Source: Planctomycetota bacterium (GTDB taxonomy: Bacteria; Planctomycetota; UBA1135; GCA-002686595). Taken from it: DNA of 64,000 nt. Numbering within the stretch: the first letter of the stretch is position 1; every line of letters begins with the position of its first letter. The position numbers and the translations under genes are program-made. Under the pieces are notes generated by a model. It saw only the letters and a list, made by a program, of their open reading frames with translations. It was not told where the DNA came from and did not search any database. Below are positions 25,701 through 34,570 of the stretch, one piece after another. The stretch lies in the NCBI GenBank assembly GCA_029259635.1, contig JAJDEU010000051.1, positions 124,001 to 188,000 on the forward strand, read 5' to 3'.

Positions 25701-27389
25701 ATGGTCGCCAGCAATCCACGCCAGCCTCGCAGGCTGCTCGGGCAAGTCTTGAAGACGAACGGCATCGTCGACGAAGCCGCGGTTCAGCAAGCCTTGGCCG
25801 AACAACGCAAGACCGGCGGAATGATCGGCGAACACCTGGTGGCGTCGGGCGCGTGCACCTCGCGGCACGTGCTCTCGGCGCTCGCGGAGCAGTCCGGACT
25901 CGAGTTCGTCGAGGTGAACGCGGTAGAGCCGAGCCCCGAAGTCCTCGCGATGGTCGACGGCGACATGGCCCGCGCCTTCGGTCTGATGCCGCTCGGACAC
26001 CGCGGTGACACGTTGGTCGTCGCGCTCTCGGATCCGCTCAACTTGCCGGTTTTACAGGACCTAGCCTTTTCCGCGGGGCGCGAGGTCCAAGCGGTGATTG
26101 CCGATGCGACCGAGATCTTGGCGCTGGCGAATCGTTGCTACGGGGAAGCGGCCAGCCTCGCGGAGACGATCCAACAAGCGGCGAGCAGCTCGGTCGGCGA
26201 GGACGCGCGCTCCGCGGCGCAGAGCGCGCCGGTTGTTCGCCTGCTCAACTCGATTCTCTTTCGCGCCATCCGCGACAACGCGAGCGACGTGCACCTCGAG
26301 CTCTTTCCGGGAGAGCTGCGAATCCGCTATCGGGTGGATGGCGCGCTCTACGAGATCGATGCGCCGCCCGCTCACCTCGCCGCTCCGCTCGTCGCTCGAC
26401 TCAAGGTGATGAGCGATTTGGATATCGCGGAGACGAAGCTGCCGCAGGACGGTCGCATCGAGCTCTCGATCGATGGCCGTCCCGTCGATTTGCGGGTCGC
26501 AACTCTGCCCTGCGTCTCGGGGGAGAGCTGCGTTCTGCGAGTGCTCGACCGCAGCTCGATCGGTCTCACCCTCGAAGCCATCGGCGCGAGCAGCGAAGAG
26601 CGTCAAGTGCTCTCGGGGCTCGCCGCAAAGCCCCACGGCGTAGTCCTTCTGACCGGACCGACGGGCTCCGGAAAGACGACCACGCTGTACGCCATGCTGG
26701 CGGAGATCAACGACCCCGACACGAAGATCATCACGGTCGAGGATCCGGTCGAGTACGACATCGAAGGCATCGTGCAGGTTCCGATTCACGAGGATATTGG
26801 TGTGACCTACGCGCAGGTTCTTCGCTCGATGCTGCGACATGACCCCGACAAGATCCTGATCGGCGAGATTCGGGACGAAGACACGGCCGCGGTTGCGATC
26901 GAGGCGAGTCTTACCGGACACCTCGTGCTCTCGACGGTCCACACGAACGACGCGCCGAGCGCGATCGCGCGGCTACTCGACCTAGCGATCGAGCCCTTCC
27001 TCCTGACCGCCACTCTCGAGGCGGTCGTGGCCCAGCGCTTGGTCCGCAAGATTTGCCCCAACTGTCGCACCGAGTACGAGCCGGACGAAGAGCTCAAGCG
27101 CGAGCTCCAGAGCGAAGGCGTTCACCTGGCCGGCCGCTTGCTCGCCTACGGATCGGGCTGCGCGGATTGTTATCACACGGGCTATCGCGGACGGACGGCG
27201 ATCTTTGAGATCATGCGCGTGAACGAGGAGCTCCGCGCGGCAATTCAGAGTGGCGCACCTGCCGACCAGTTGCGCGAGCTTGCGCGTGAAGCGGGCATGG
27301 TGACGCTGCGCGAGAGTGGAATGAAGCTCGTGGCACACGGAGAGACCACGGTGGAAGAAGTGATCCGCGAGACGCTGGGAGCATCGTAG
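25701..27389 (+). CDS. PilB/GspE-type assembly ATPase (second copy)
   Basis: 562 aa, 7 bases after pilT. The MshEN-like N-terminal domain includes LLGQVLKTNGIVDEAAVQQAL. Walker A is GPTGSGKTTTLYAML, the Asp box ITVEDPVEYDIEGIVQVPI, Walker B DKILIGEIRDEDTAAV, the His box STVHTNDAPSAIARL, and zinc cysteines occur in CPNC and CADC. It is clearly homologous to the gene at 22974 but much diverged, so the two probably serve different machines or form a mixed hexamer. The pilC-type gene starts 2 bases later. Confidence 0.94.
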   Translation: MVASNPRQPRRLLGQVLKTNGIVDEAAVQQALAEQRKTGGMIGEHLVASGACTSRHVLSALAEQSGLEFVEVNAVEPSPEVLAMVDGDMARAFGLMPLGHRGDTLVVALSDPLNLPVLQDLAFSAGREVQAVIADATEILALANRCYGEAASLAETIQQAASSSVGEDARSAAQSAPVVRLLNSILFRAIRDNASDVHLELFPGELRIRYRVDGALYEIDAPPAHLAAPLVARLKVMSDLDIAETKLPQDGRIELSIDGRPVDLRVATLPCVSGESCVLRVLDRSSIGLTLEAIGASSEERQVLSGLAAKPHGVVLLTGPTGSGKTTTLYAMLAEINDPDTKIITVEDPVEYDIEGIVQVPIHEDIGVTYAQVLRSMLRHDPDKILIGEIRDEDTAAVAIEASLTGHLVLSTVHTNDAPSAIARLLDLAIEPFLLTATLEAVVAQRLVRKICPNCRTEYEPDEELKRELQSEGVHLAGRLLAYGSGCADCYHTGYRGRTAIFEIMRVNEELRAAIQSGAPADQLRELAREAGMVTLRESGMKLVAHGETTVEEVIRETLGAS

Positions 27390-27391
27390 AT

Positions 27392-28540
27392 ATGGCAAAG
27401 CGTCTTCAGCGATCGATGGCACGGCCGGGGAATGCAGGCGGGGAGTCCGCTGGTGCGGCGCCGCGGTCGTCCGGAGGGGGCCGGCGCGGGCCGCGGGTGC
27501 CCGCTCAGCTGGTGACGGACTTTACGGTGCAGCTTGCGACGCTGAGCGGTGCCGGAATCTCGATCGTGAAAGCGCTGACAGTGCTCGAAGGGCAAATGAA
27601 GCCGGGGCCTTTCAAGACCGTTCTGACCGAGCTGGTTGAGGATGTTGCTGCGGGTACGCCGCTCTCGGAGAGTATGTCGAAGCATGAGCGCGTCTTTGAT
27701 CGGCTCTACTCCGAGATGGTGCATGCTGGCGAGGTGGGAGGCGTGCTCGATTCCGTGCTGACCAGACTGGCGATCTTCCGAGAGAAGGCCGCGACGATTC
27801 GCGCCAAGGTCGTCGGTGCGCTCGTCTATCCCGCCGTGGTTGTCTTGGTCGCCCTCACGGTGGTCTCTGTCGTGATCGTCTGGGTGATCCCGAAGTTCCG
27901 CGAGATCTTCCAGTCCTTCGACGTTGGACTCCCGGCAATGACTCAGATCCTGCTCGATATCAGCGAGCTGGCGACGACCTATTGGTATTTGGTCTTCGGC
28001 ATTCCCGCGCTCCTGTTTATTGCCCACGTCGCCGGCATGCGCAGAGCTGGAGGCTATCGCTACACCATTCACGGCTTGATGTTGCGCCTTCCGGTTTTGG
28101 GCGACGTCTTGAAGACCGCACTGATTGCCGGGTTCGCGCGAACCTTCGGGACCTTGATCGAAGCGGGTGTCCCGCACCTCGACGCGCTCGGAATCGTTCG
28201 CGACACCAGTCCCAACGATGTGCTTGTGCAGTCGGTTGAAGACGTGCGCCGAACCGTTCGCGAGGGCGAAGCGATCTCCGCGCAGATGGCGGAGTCGGCG
28301 GTCTTCGACGATCTGGTGGTCAATATGGTCGATGTGGGCGAGGAGACCGGCGAGCTGGATCACATGCTGCTTCGCGTCGCCGATGCCTACGAGAATCAAG
28401 TGGATCGCAAGATCGACACACTCTTCAAGGTCTTGGAACCCGCGCTTCTAATCGCCATGGCGATCGTCGTAGGCTTTATCGTGGTTGCGCTCTTTATGCC
28501 CCTAATGAGCATTATGAACCAGCTGCAGAGCACTGGCTGA
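27392..28540 (+). CDS. PilC/GspF-type inner-membrane platform protein
   Basis: 382 aa. After a Gly/Arg-rich N-terminal tail (about 1-35) come the two T2SSF repeats. The first has DFTVQLATLSGAGISIVKAL, GTPLSESMSKHERVF and MVHAGEVGGVLDSVL. The second has FARTFGTLIEAGVPHLDAL, GEAISAQMAES and MVDVGEETGELDHML. Three hydrophobic spans occur near 148-170, 200-220 and 350-375. This protein couples the cytoplasmic ATPase to the growing pilus or pseudopilus. It sits directly after the PilB-like gene, the usual order. Confidence 0.94.
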   Translation: MAKRLQRSMARPGNAGGESAGAAPRSSGGGRRGPRVPAQLVTDFTVQLATLSGAGISIVKALTVLEGQMKPGPFKTVLTELVEDVAAGTPLSESMSKHERVFDRLYSEMVHAGEVGGVLDSVLTRLAIFREKAATIRAKVVGALVYPAVVVLVALTVVSVVIVWVIPKFREIFQSFDVGLPAMTQILLDISELATTYWYLVFGIPALLFIAHVAGMRRAGGYRYTIHGLMLRLPVLGDVLKTALIAGFARTFGTLIEAGVPHLDALGIVRDTSPNDVLVQSVEDVRRTVREGEAISAQMAESAVFDDLVVNMVDVGEETGELDHMLLRVADAYENQVDRKIDTLFKVLEPALLIAMAIVVGFIVVALFMPLMSIMNQLQSTG

Positions 28541-28544
28541 ACGC

Positions 28545-30134
28545 GTGAAGCTCACCCTCCGAGTTCGCGTTCTCTTGCTCGTTGCTCTGTTCAACGCGGT
28601 CACCTTTGCGATTGCCGTTCCGGTGCTCTATCAAAAACTCACGAGCGAGAACGATCTCTCCGCGGAGAAGGAGATCGGGACGCTGGTGCGAGCGACGATG
28701 CGGCCCGCCGGCGATTTGAACGTTGCGCGCATTCTTCAATGGGCTTCATGGCCCTTCGTTGAGGACGCGATGGTGGTCGACAGCAATCTGGAAGAACAAG
28801 CGGATGGCGGATTGCGTGCTACGGGTGTCGTTCTGAATCCCGTGGGCAACAGCCATCGCCCGGCGGACTTTGACACGCAGCTTGTTCTCCGTGCCGCGAA
28901 GCGCGCGATCGAGACGCGACGACCGGTCTCGAATGTCTTGGGCGGACGCGCCGTTCCGCTGGAGGGACCCGAGGGGAGTTGGGGCGCCTGCTGGATTCGA
29001 AGGCAGCCGCTGCTCGAGTTGAAGCCGGTTTTTATGAATCTGCTGCCGTGGTTTCTATTCTCGACTCTGATCCTCACTTGCGTGACGTTCTTTTCCGTTC
29101 GGCAGCTGGTCTTGAAGCCTGTTGAAGTTCTGGCGGAGGGCGCGCGGCGCGTGCGCATGGGAGATCTCGAGACTCGGCTCGCCGTGCCTCATCGGCAGGA
29201 TGAGCTCGCCGACCTGGTGCGCTCGTTCAATGAGATGACGGATCGCGTTCGAGGATTCAACGACCGGCTTCGCGATGAAGTCGATCGAGCGACGACCGAG
29301 GCGGAACGCGCACAAACCGTGGCCATGACGCAGCGGCGGTTGGCCGCCATGGGGGAGCTTGCGGCCGGGATTGCGCATGAAATCAACAATCCGCTCGGCG
29401 GTTTGATGAACGCGGTTGACGTCCTGCGACGCGGCGAGCTGCCCGAGGACAAAGTGGATCGATACCTCCAATTGCTGGAGACGGGGCTCGAGCGAATCGG
29501 ACGAACGGTGGGGCAGCTCCTGCGGTTCACGCCGCGCGAAGCGCAGACGGAGGCGGTGCTCTTGTCGGCCGTGGCCATCGACGCGATTGCGCTGGTTCGT
29601 CATCGCGCGCGCCGTGGTGGAGTAAAGATGCGCCTCTCCGTGCCAGGGCTCCTCAACCAAGAGGTTACGGAGGAGTTGAGCCGGAAGCGCTCGACGGAGC
29701 TGTGTGAGCCCGGCCGACTTCCCGAGGTTTTGGGCGCGCGTCATGAGCTGGGGCAGGCGGTGCTCAATCTCCTGGTGAATAGCCTGGACGCGCTTCTGGA
29801 GCAGAATCGCTCTTCCGCCCGCCCGCCGGCGCGGATTGCGATTGAGATCTCGGAAATCGATCGCGGAGTCAAACTGGTTGTTGAGGACAATGGTCCCGGC
29901 GTGGATGAACGTACACTCGCGCGCGTGGCGGATCTCTTTTTTACAACGAAGGATGTGGGCAAGGGGACGGGCCTCGGCCTCTCCATGGTTCACAATATTG
30001 TCGCGGCCCACGAGGGAGAGCTCTCCTTCGAGAGCGAACCGGGGAGAGGCTTCCGCGTGGAGATCGTGTTGCCGCCCTATGACGAAGGCGCTCTGGCTTC
30101 GGAGAATCGATTGCCGGGCGGAGAGCTCTCGTAA
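28545..30134 (+). CDS. Membrane sensor histidine kinase
   Basis: 529 aa from a GTG 4 bases after the pilC stop. Two membrane spans (about 8-26 and 165-187) bracket a periplasmic sensor region of about 135 residues. A HAMP domain follows (about 187-240). The HisKA helix contains GELAAGIAHEINNPLGGLMNAV, and the HATPase region has GQAVLNLLVNSLDAL (N box), VEDNGPGV (G1), LFFTTKDVGKGTGLGLSM (F/G2). The style is NtrB/PilS-like. No response regulator is adjacent. Its position in the pilus operon suggests it controls surface or pilus behaviour. Confidence 0.92.
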   Translation: MKLTLRVRVLLLVALFNAVTFAIAVPVLYQKLTSENDLSAEKEIGTLVRATMRPAGDLNVARILQWASWPFVEDAMVVDSNLEEQADGGLRATGVVLNPVGNSHRPADFDTQLVLRAAKRAIETRRPVSNVLGGRAVPLEGPEGSWGACWIRRQPLLELKPVFMNLLPWFLFSTLILTCVTFFSVRQLVLKPVEVLAEGARRVRMGDLETRLAVPHRQDELADLVRSFNEMTDRVRGFNDRLRDEVDRATTEAERAQTVAMTQRRLAAMGELAAGIAHEINNPLGGLMNAVDVLRRGELPEDKVDRYLQLLETGLERIGRTVGQLLRFTPREAQTEAVLLSAVAIDAIALVRHRARRGGVKMRLSVPGLLNQEVTEELSRKRSTELCEPGRLPEVLGARHELGQAVLNLLVNSLDALLEQNRSSARPPARIAIEISEIDRGVKLVVEDNGPGVDERTLARVADLFFTTKDVGKGTGLGLSMVHNIVAAHEGELSFESEPGRGFRVEIVLPPYDEGALASENRLPGGELS

Positions 30135-31384
30135 TGGATCTTTCCCACGTTCCGGTCTGGATCTGGTCGCTGCTCGCTCTGCTGCTCCTGCTCTCTGCGG
30201 CTTTTAGCGCGACGGAGACCGCGTTGTTCGGGTTGACCTCGCAGGATCGCGATTCGGCGGGGCGCGCCGCCCGCGAACTCCTCGACCGTCCTCGCGATCT
30301 CTTGATCACGGTGCTGCTCGGCAACCTGCTCGTGAACCTCTTATTCTTCGGGTTCTCGATGCGGCTCGAGCCACCGCTGGAGGGCGTTGAGAGTTCGGCG
30401 GGTCTCTTGATCGGATTCAGCGCGCTACTCGCGGTCATTCTATTCGGCGAGATCCTGCCCAAGACGGTCGGCTTGCGCGGGGGAGTGGTGGTCGCTCGTG
30501 TCTTTAGTCCGCCGCTCCTGCTCGGGGTTCGCTTTCTCGGACCGGTGCGACGCGTGCTCACGGCGATTCTCGACATCGTTCTGCGCATGGCGGGCAAGAG
30601 CTTTCATGAAGAGCGCGGGCTGACGCCTGAGGATCTGGCGGCGGTGCTCGAGCGCAGCAGCGAACGCGGGGTTTTGCTCGACAGCGAAGCGGGCTTTCTC
30701 TCGGAGATCGTCGAGCTCGACAGTATTCGCGTTCGCGAGATCATGACTCCGCGGGTGGATGTGCTGTTTCTGGATATTGAGCGGCCGGAGGAACGCGAGG
30801 CGGCGCTCGCGCGTGCGCTCGACGATCGTTTGTCCTGGCTGCCGGTCGTGAGAGGTGCGAAAGACGAAGTCGTCGGTCGGGTTCGGTTGCGCGATCTGGC
30901 GAACCAGCCCGAACGTCCGGTGGGCCAGCTGGTCATGCCGGTCAAGTTCGTGCCGGAAGTTGCCAGTGCGCTGGACTTGCTGCACGGATTGCGGGAGGAC
31001 GGCCTCGCGGAGGCGGTGGTCGTGGATGAGTGGGGCGGAACCGCAGGAGTCGTCACGCTCGAGGACATCTTCGAAGAGATCGTCGGCGACCTGCGCGAGG
31101 AAGAAGAAACGCCGGAGAACCACGTGAGTGCGCTCGGAACGGGCCACTATCGCGTGAACGGTTCGCTGTCGATTCGGGACTGGAATGACGAGTTCGGGAC
31201 TCGCATCGTTCCGACGGAATTCGAGACGGTCGGTGGGTTTGTCACCGCCTTGCTCGGGCGAATCCCCAAGGTGGGGGACGTCGTCCGGTACGGGCCGCTT
31301 GTGATGAAGGTCCACGAGGTGCGGGGTTTGCGGGTGCTCTTCGTCGACCTCTACCTCGAGAGCAGCGAGCCGAGGACGCCATGA
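30134..31384 (+). CDS. CorB/CNNM-type (hemolysin C-like) membrane protein
   Basis: 416 aa. The DUF21/CNNM membrane domain covers about 1-165 with the LLSAAFSATETALFGL motif. A CBS pair (about 190-310) includes 'VREIMTPRVDVLFLD' and 'VVVDEWGGTAGVVTLEDIFEEIVGDL'. The C-terminal CorC/HlyC domain includes 'YRVNGSLSIRDWNDEF' and 'ETVGGFVTALLGRIPKVGDVV'. Family members take part in magnesium or cobalt transport or its regulation. The start overlaps the kinase stop by one base and the stop overlaps the next start by four, so this is the first half of a coupled pair. Confidence 0.92.
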   Translation: MDLSHVPVWIWSLLALLLLLSAAFSATETALFGLTSQDRDSAGRAARELLDRPRDLLITVLLGNLLVNLLFFGFSMRLEPPLEGVESSAGLLIGFSALLAVILFGEILPKTVGLRGGVVVARVFSPPLLLGVRFLGPVRRVLTAILDIVLRMAGKSFHEERGLTPEDLAAVLERSSERGVLLDSEAGFLSEIVELDSIRVREIMTPRVDVLFLDIERPEEREAALARALDDRLSWLPVVRGAKDEVVGRVRLRDLANQPERPVGQLVMPVKFVPEVASALDLLHGLREDGLAEAVVVDEWGGTAGVVTLEDIFEEIVGDLREEEETPENHVSALGTGHYRVNGSLSIRDWNDEFGTRIVPTEFETVGGFVTALLGRIPKVGDVVRYGPLVMKVHEVRGLRVLFVDLYLESSEPRTP

Positions 31385-32349
31385 GTCTCGATCTCCTGCT
31401 CGTCGCTCTCTTCCTCTTCTTATCCGCCGTTTTTTCCGGCAGCGAGACCGGCTTCTACTGCATCTCGAAGTTGCGCGTTCAAGTGGAAGCGCAGGGTGGG
31501 CGTTGGCGTTCGCGTCTGATTCGCTGGCTGATACGCGACGACTACGCGCTGCTGATCACGATCTTGATCGGCAACAACTTGATGCTCGAGTCGTTGACTC
31601 ATGTCGTCGGCGGATCGGTCCGAGACAACATGTTGGTGCCCGACGCCTGGCTAGAGGTCGTCGTGACTCTTTTGCTCGCGCCGATTGTGTTCGTGACGGC
31701 GGAGCTGGTTCCCAAGGAACTCTTTCGTCATCGCCCGCACCTCCTGGTGGAAACCGTCTCGCCTTTGATCGCTGCCGCACGCGTGCTGTTCTATCCGGTC
31801 GCGGTTCCCCTGCGTGCGCTCTCCTCACTGCTCGTGCGCCTCCTGCGAATAGAGAGCTCCGACCTCTCGCGAGCGCTCGGGCGCGAAGCGGTCGTCGACC
31901 TCCTCGCCGAAGGCGCCAAGCTCGGACGGTTGGAACCGAACGCTGAACGGATGGCCCTCAATGTGCTCACGCTTCGAAATCTCTCCCTGGAGAGCGAGAT
32001 GGTTCCGTGGGCACGGGTAGAGACGCTCGATCTCGCGGCCCCGCTGGCCGAGCTTCGCCAGCTCTCTACGCACTCACGCTTCAGTCGCATGATCGCGACG
32101 CGCGAGGGGGTTGTCGCCGGCTACGTGCATCAGCTCGATGTCTTACGCGCTGATCCGGAGCGCCCGATGGAGGACGCGATGCGCCCGCTTGCGGTCTTCG
32201 CGCCCGATCTGCCGGTGGACGCCGCGCTCAAGTCGCTCCGCATGAGTGGTCAACGGGCGGCCCTGGTCGGAACCAATGAAGTTCCACTCGGCCTGATCAC
32301 GCTCAAGGACCTGGTGGAGACCATTTCCGGCGAGCTGGCCGGCTGGTAG
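31381..32349 (+). CDS. CNNM-type membrane protein without CorC domain
   Basis: 322 aa, beginning in an ATGA overlap with the previous gene. The DUF21 domain is intact (LFLFLSAVFSGSETGFYCIS and membrane spans to about 165), and a weakened CBS pair follows (about 200-315, ending in TLKDLVETISGELAGW). The C-terminal CorC/HlyC domain of its neighbour is missing. Tandem DUF21 genes with one short partner occur in several phyla, and the two may form a heterodimer. That pairing is inference from the overlap. Confidence 0.88.
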   Translation: MSLDLLLVALFLFLSAVFSGSETGFYCISKLRVQVEAQGGRWRSRLIRWLIRDDYALLITILIGNNLMLESLTHVVGGSVRDNMLVPDAWLEVVVTLLLAPIVFVTAELVPKELFRHRPHLLVETVSPLIAAARVLFYPVAVPLRALSSLLVRLLRIESSDLSRALGREAVVDLLAEGAKLGRLEPNAERMALNVLTLRNLSLESEMVPWARVETLDLAAPLAELRQLSTHSRFSRMIATREGVVAGYVHQLDVLRADPERPMEDAMRPLAVFAPDLPVDAALKSLRMSGQRAALVGTNEVPLGLITLKDLVETISGELAGW

Positions 32350-32472
32350 GCCCGGAATCTGTCCGACGCCCCAAAATCGCGGGGAACCGGAGCTTTTTTA
32401 GGGTCCGTGGTCGCAACCGCACTCCCTCGCTAGGATAGTGCTCCGCGCGGACCTCGCACCGCCCGTTCCATT

Positions 32473-32934
32473 ATGAGTCTTCCAACCTCCTTCGATCACC
32501 GCCCGCTTCCGATGGAACCCACTCGCAACGCGCGGGGGCGCCGCCCCTTCGACTCGCTAGCTTGGATTTTCGCGGCCGGGATGGGCTTGGCCGCTTTCGG
32601 CTTCGCCGTCGAACCCGCCCAGGATCAGATCCAACCGACGCTCACGACGCCCTCCTTCGCGACCTCCGATTCCAATGATCGCATGATTGCGGTCACCGGG
32701 ATCGACGTCACCGGCACCTCGGTCCTGTACGTCATCGATACGATCGAGCGCCGCCTCTCGGTCTATCAGGCCGACGGTGGCGGTAAGAGTACGGCCGGGG
32801 TTCAGTGGGTCGGCGCTCGGAATATCGATCTCGATTTCGCGGTCGATGGCTGGAATGACAAGTCCGAAGTCACCTTTAAAGAGCTCCGCAAGCAGTTAGA
32901 TGCCCGCGGCGTGCTCCCCGACTCGGCCCGCTAA
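32473..32934 (+). CDS. Small anchored protein with an 'AVTGIDVTGTSVLYVIDT' domain
   Basis: 153 aa. A polar N-terminus, one hydrophobic segment (about residues 28-45), then a compact beta-rich domain: 'MIAVTGIDVTGTSVLYVID', 'RRLSVYQADGG', 'QWVGARNIDLDFAVDGWND' and a helical end. I recall similar small proteins in planctomycete genomes, but no function is known to me. The ATG at 32473 gives a 27-residue cytoplasmic tail; the Met at residue 14 is an alternative. Confidence 0.7.
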   Translation: MSLPTSFDHRPLPMEPTRNARGRRPFDSLAWIFAAGMGLAAFGFAVEPAQDQIQPTLTTPSFATSDSNDRMIAVTGIDVTGTSVLYVIDTIERRLSVYQADGGGKSTAGVQWVGARNIDLDFAVDGWNDKSEVTFKELRKQLDARGVLPDSAR

Positions 32935-33092
32935 CCGTACAATCGAGCTTTCCTTCCAGGTGCCGACAGGAGCGCGCGCTCTTCAGGCCTCCCGGAAGGT
33001 GGGATCGAGCCTCACTCTAGTCCCCTGTCCATCTCCGCCTCCTGTTGGATCAAGGCGGTCTGAATCACCGAACGAGAATCTCCGAGGAAACC

Positions 33093-33644
33093 GTGGCAAA
33101 CGACCAATTCTTCAGCTTTGACGAAGCCCTTGACGAACTCCGACTTCAGGAAGAAGAGCTCAAGCGGCTCGTTTCGGAAGGCGAGATTCGCGCCTTCCGC
33201 GAGGGCGAGACGATGAAGCTTCGGCGCGCCGACGTCGAAGCCCTGCGATCGGAGCTCTCCGGTGGGGAGGTCGTCGACCTGGGCGACGTCACCGACGATC
33301 TCGTCTTCGAGGACGATCCGGGGATGATTACCGAGGATTTGACCGATGTCGGTGAGGACACGCTGCTCGACGACGACGACGTCGAGGACATCGGCGAGAT
33401 CGACCTCGACTCCGAGGAGTTCGAGGAGGAGGAAGCGGTGAGCGCAGCTCCCGTTCGCCGCACTCGCCCCGCCAGCGCTCCCGCTGCGGCGGAGGAAGGC
33501 GAGGAGATGTGGCTGCGCGGCTTGATGATCGCGACAACGGTCGTGTTGATCCTGATCATGCCGCTCACCTTCGCGGTCAGCTCCGGCGAGCTGAGCGGGA
33601 TCGCCAGGAGCGTGGCGGGCATCTTCACCAACCTGGGCAGCTAG
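33093..33644 (+). CDS. Membrane-tethered helix-turn-helix protein
   Basis: 183 aa from GTG 33093, preceded by a GAGGA Shine-Dalgarno six bases upstream, which decides the start over upstream in-frame options. Residues 1-55 look like an excisionase/MerR-type HTH: FFSFDEALDELRLQEEELKRLVSEGEIRAFREGETMKLRRADVEAL. A strongly acidic Asp/Glu-rich linker follows (about 65-125), then one membrane span near 139-162 and a short extracytoplasmic tail. A DNA- or protein-binding head on a membrane anchor fits a one-component transmembrane regulator. That role is inference. Confidence 0.75.
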   Translation: MANDQFFSFDEALDELRLQEEELKRLVSEGEIRAFREGETMKLRRADVEALRSELSGGEVVDLGDVTDDLVFEDDPGMITEDLTDVGEDTLLDDDDVEDIGEIDLDSEEFEEEEAVSAAPVRRTRPASAPAAAEEGEEMWLRGLMIATTVVLILIMPLTFAVSSGELSGIARSVAGIFTNLGS

Positions 33645-33817
33645 TCGCCCGGGTCCAGGGTCGCTCGCACCGCTGGCGAGCGAAGCCCCAGCTCGAGTCT
33701 CGGCCGCGATCTGTTGAGGCATCGCTTGAACCGCGGCTCGGAGAGGTATATCCATAGGGCTGCGCGAAGAGCTTCAAGCACGACATCTAGATGGGATCGC
33801 AAGAAGGGGACGGAACT

Positions 33818-34570
33818 ATGGCGAACGGGAATAGGGATGCGCGGATGAATCCACTGAGCTTGGGGATTCTCACGGCGGCGGTTTTCTTGAGCGTGGGACT
33901 CAGCTCCTGCGTCTCGACGGCGCGCTATAAGGAATCTCAAGACGCGACGAAGCACTATCAACGTGCTCATCACGATCTGGAGCTCTATCAGGCTGAGCTG
34001 GAGGCCGAGGTGGAAGCCCTGCGCGCCCAGGCCGGCTTGGGCGGCCCGACCGCGACGGTGGATTCGAGCTTCACCCGCACGATCGATGAGCGGCTTGAAC
34101 AGCTCAGAGAGATGGAGAGCCGGATCGCGGGTCTGGGCCAGGACGGCGATGTGACCGTGGTCGAATTCGACGGCGGCTTCGGCTACAGCTTGCGGGACTC
34201 CGTCCTGTTCGACTCGGGATCGGCGACGCTTCAACCCGAGGGACTCCAGATTCTGCAAGCTTTGGCTAGCGAGATCAGAACGCAAAACTTCGATCGGATC
34301 TGGGTGCGCGGGCACACCGATTCGGACCGAATCGTGAAGCCGGCGACGATCAAGCGATTCCCCAACGGCAACTTGGAGCTGTCCGCCCATCGCGCGATTC
34401 AAGTCGCGTCTGTTCTGACCCGGGACGGCGGGGTCGATGCCAAACGCGTCGTGATTGCAGGCTTCGGTGCCAATCTGCCTGTCGCACCGAACAGCTCCGC
34501 GGAAAACAAGCGATTGAACCGGCGTGTCGAGATCTATATCGAGCAGCCGGGTGGCGCGAAACAGCCTTAG
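33818..34570 (+). CDS. OmpA-family peptidoglycan-binding lipoprotein
   Basis: 250 aa from ATG 33818, which follows a GAAGGGGA Shine-Dalgarno sequence; an ATG 27 bases earlier lacks one. The N-terminal signal ends in GLSSC (lipobox). A coiled-coil region (about 35-105) is followed by an OmpA-C domain: VLFDSGSATLQPEGLQIL, WVRGHTDSDRI, SAHRAIQVASVL and 'ENKRLNRRVEIYI'. The peptidoglycan-binding Asp and Arg positions are conserved. The protein probably links the outer membrane to the wall. The next gene overlaps its 3' end. Confidence 0.9.
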   Translation: MANGNRDARMNPLSLGILTAAVFLSVGLSSCVSTARYKESQDATKHYQRAHHDLELYQAELEAEVEALRAQAGLGGPTATVDSSFTRTIDERLEQLREMESRIAGLGQDGDVTVVEFDGGFGYSLRDSVLFDSGSATLQPEGLQILQALASEIRTQNFDRIWVRGHTDSDRIVKPATIKRFPNGNLELSAHRAIQVASVLTRDGGVDAKRVVIAGFGANLPVAPNSSAENKRLNRRVEIYIEQPGGAKQP

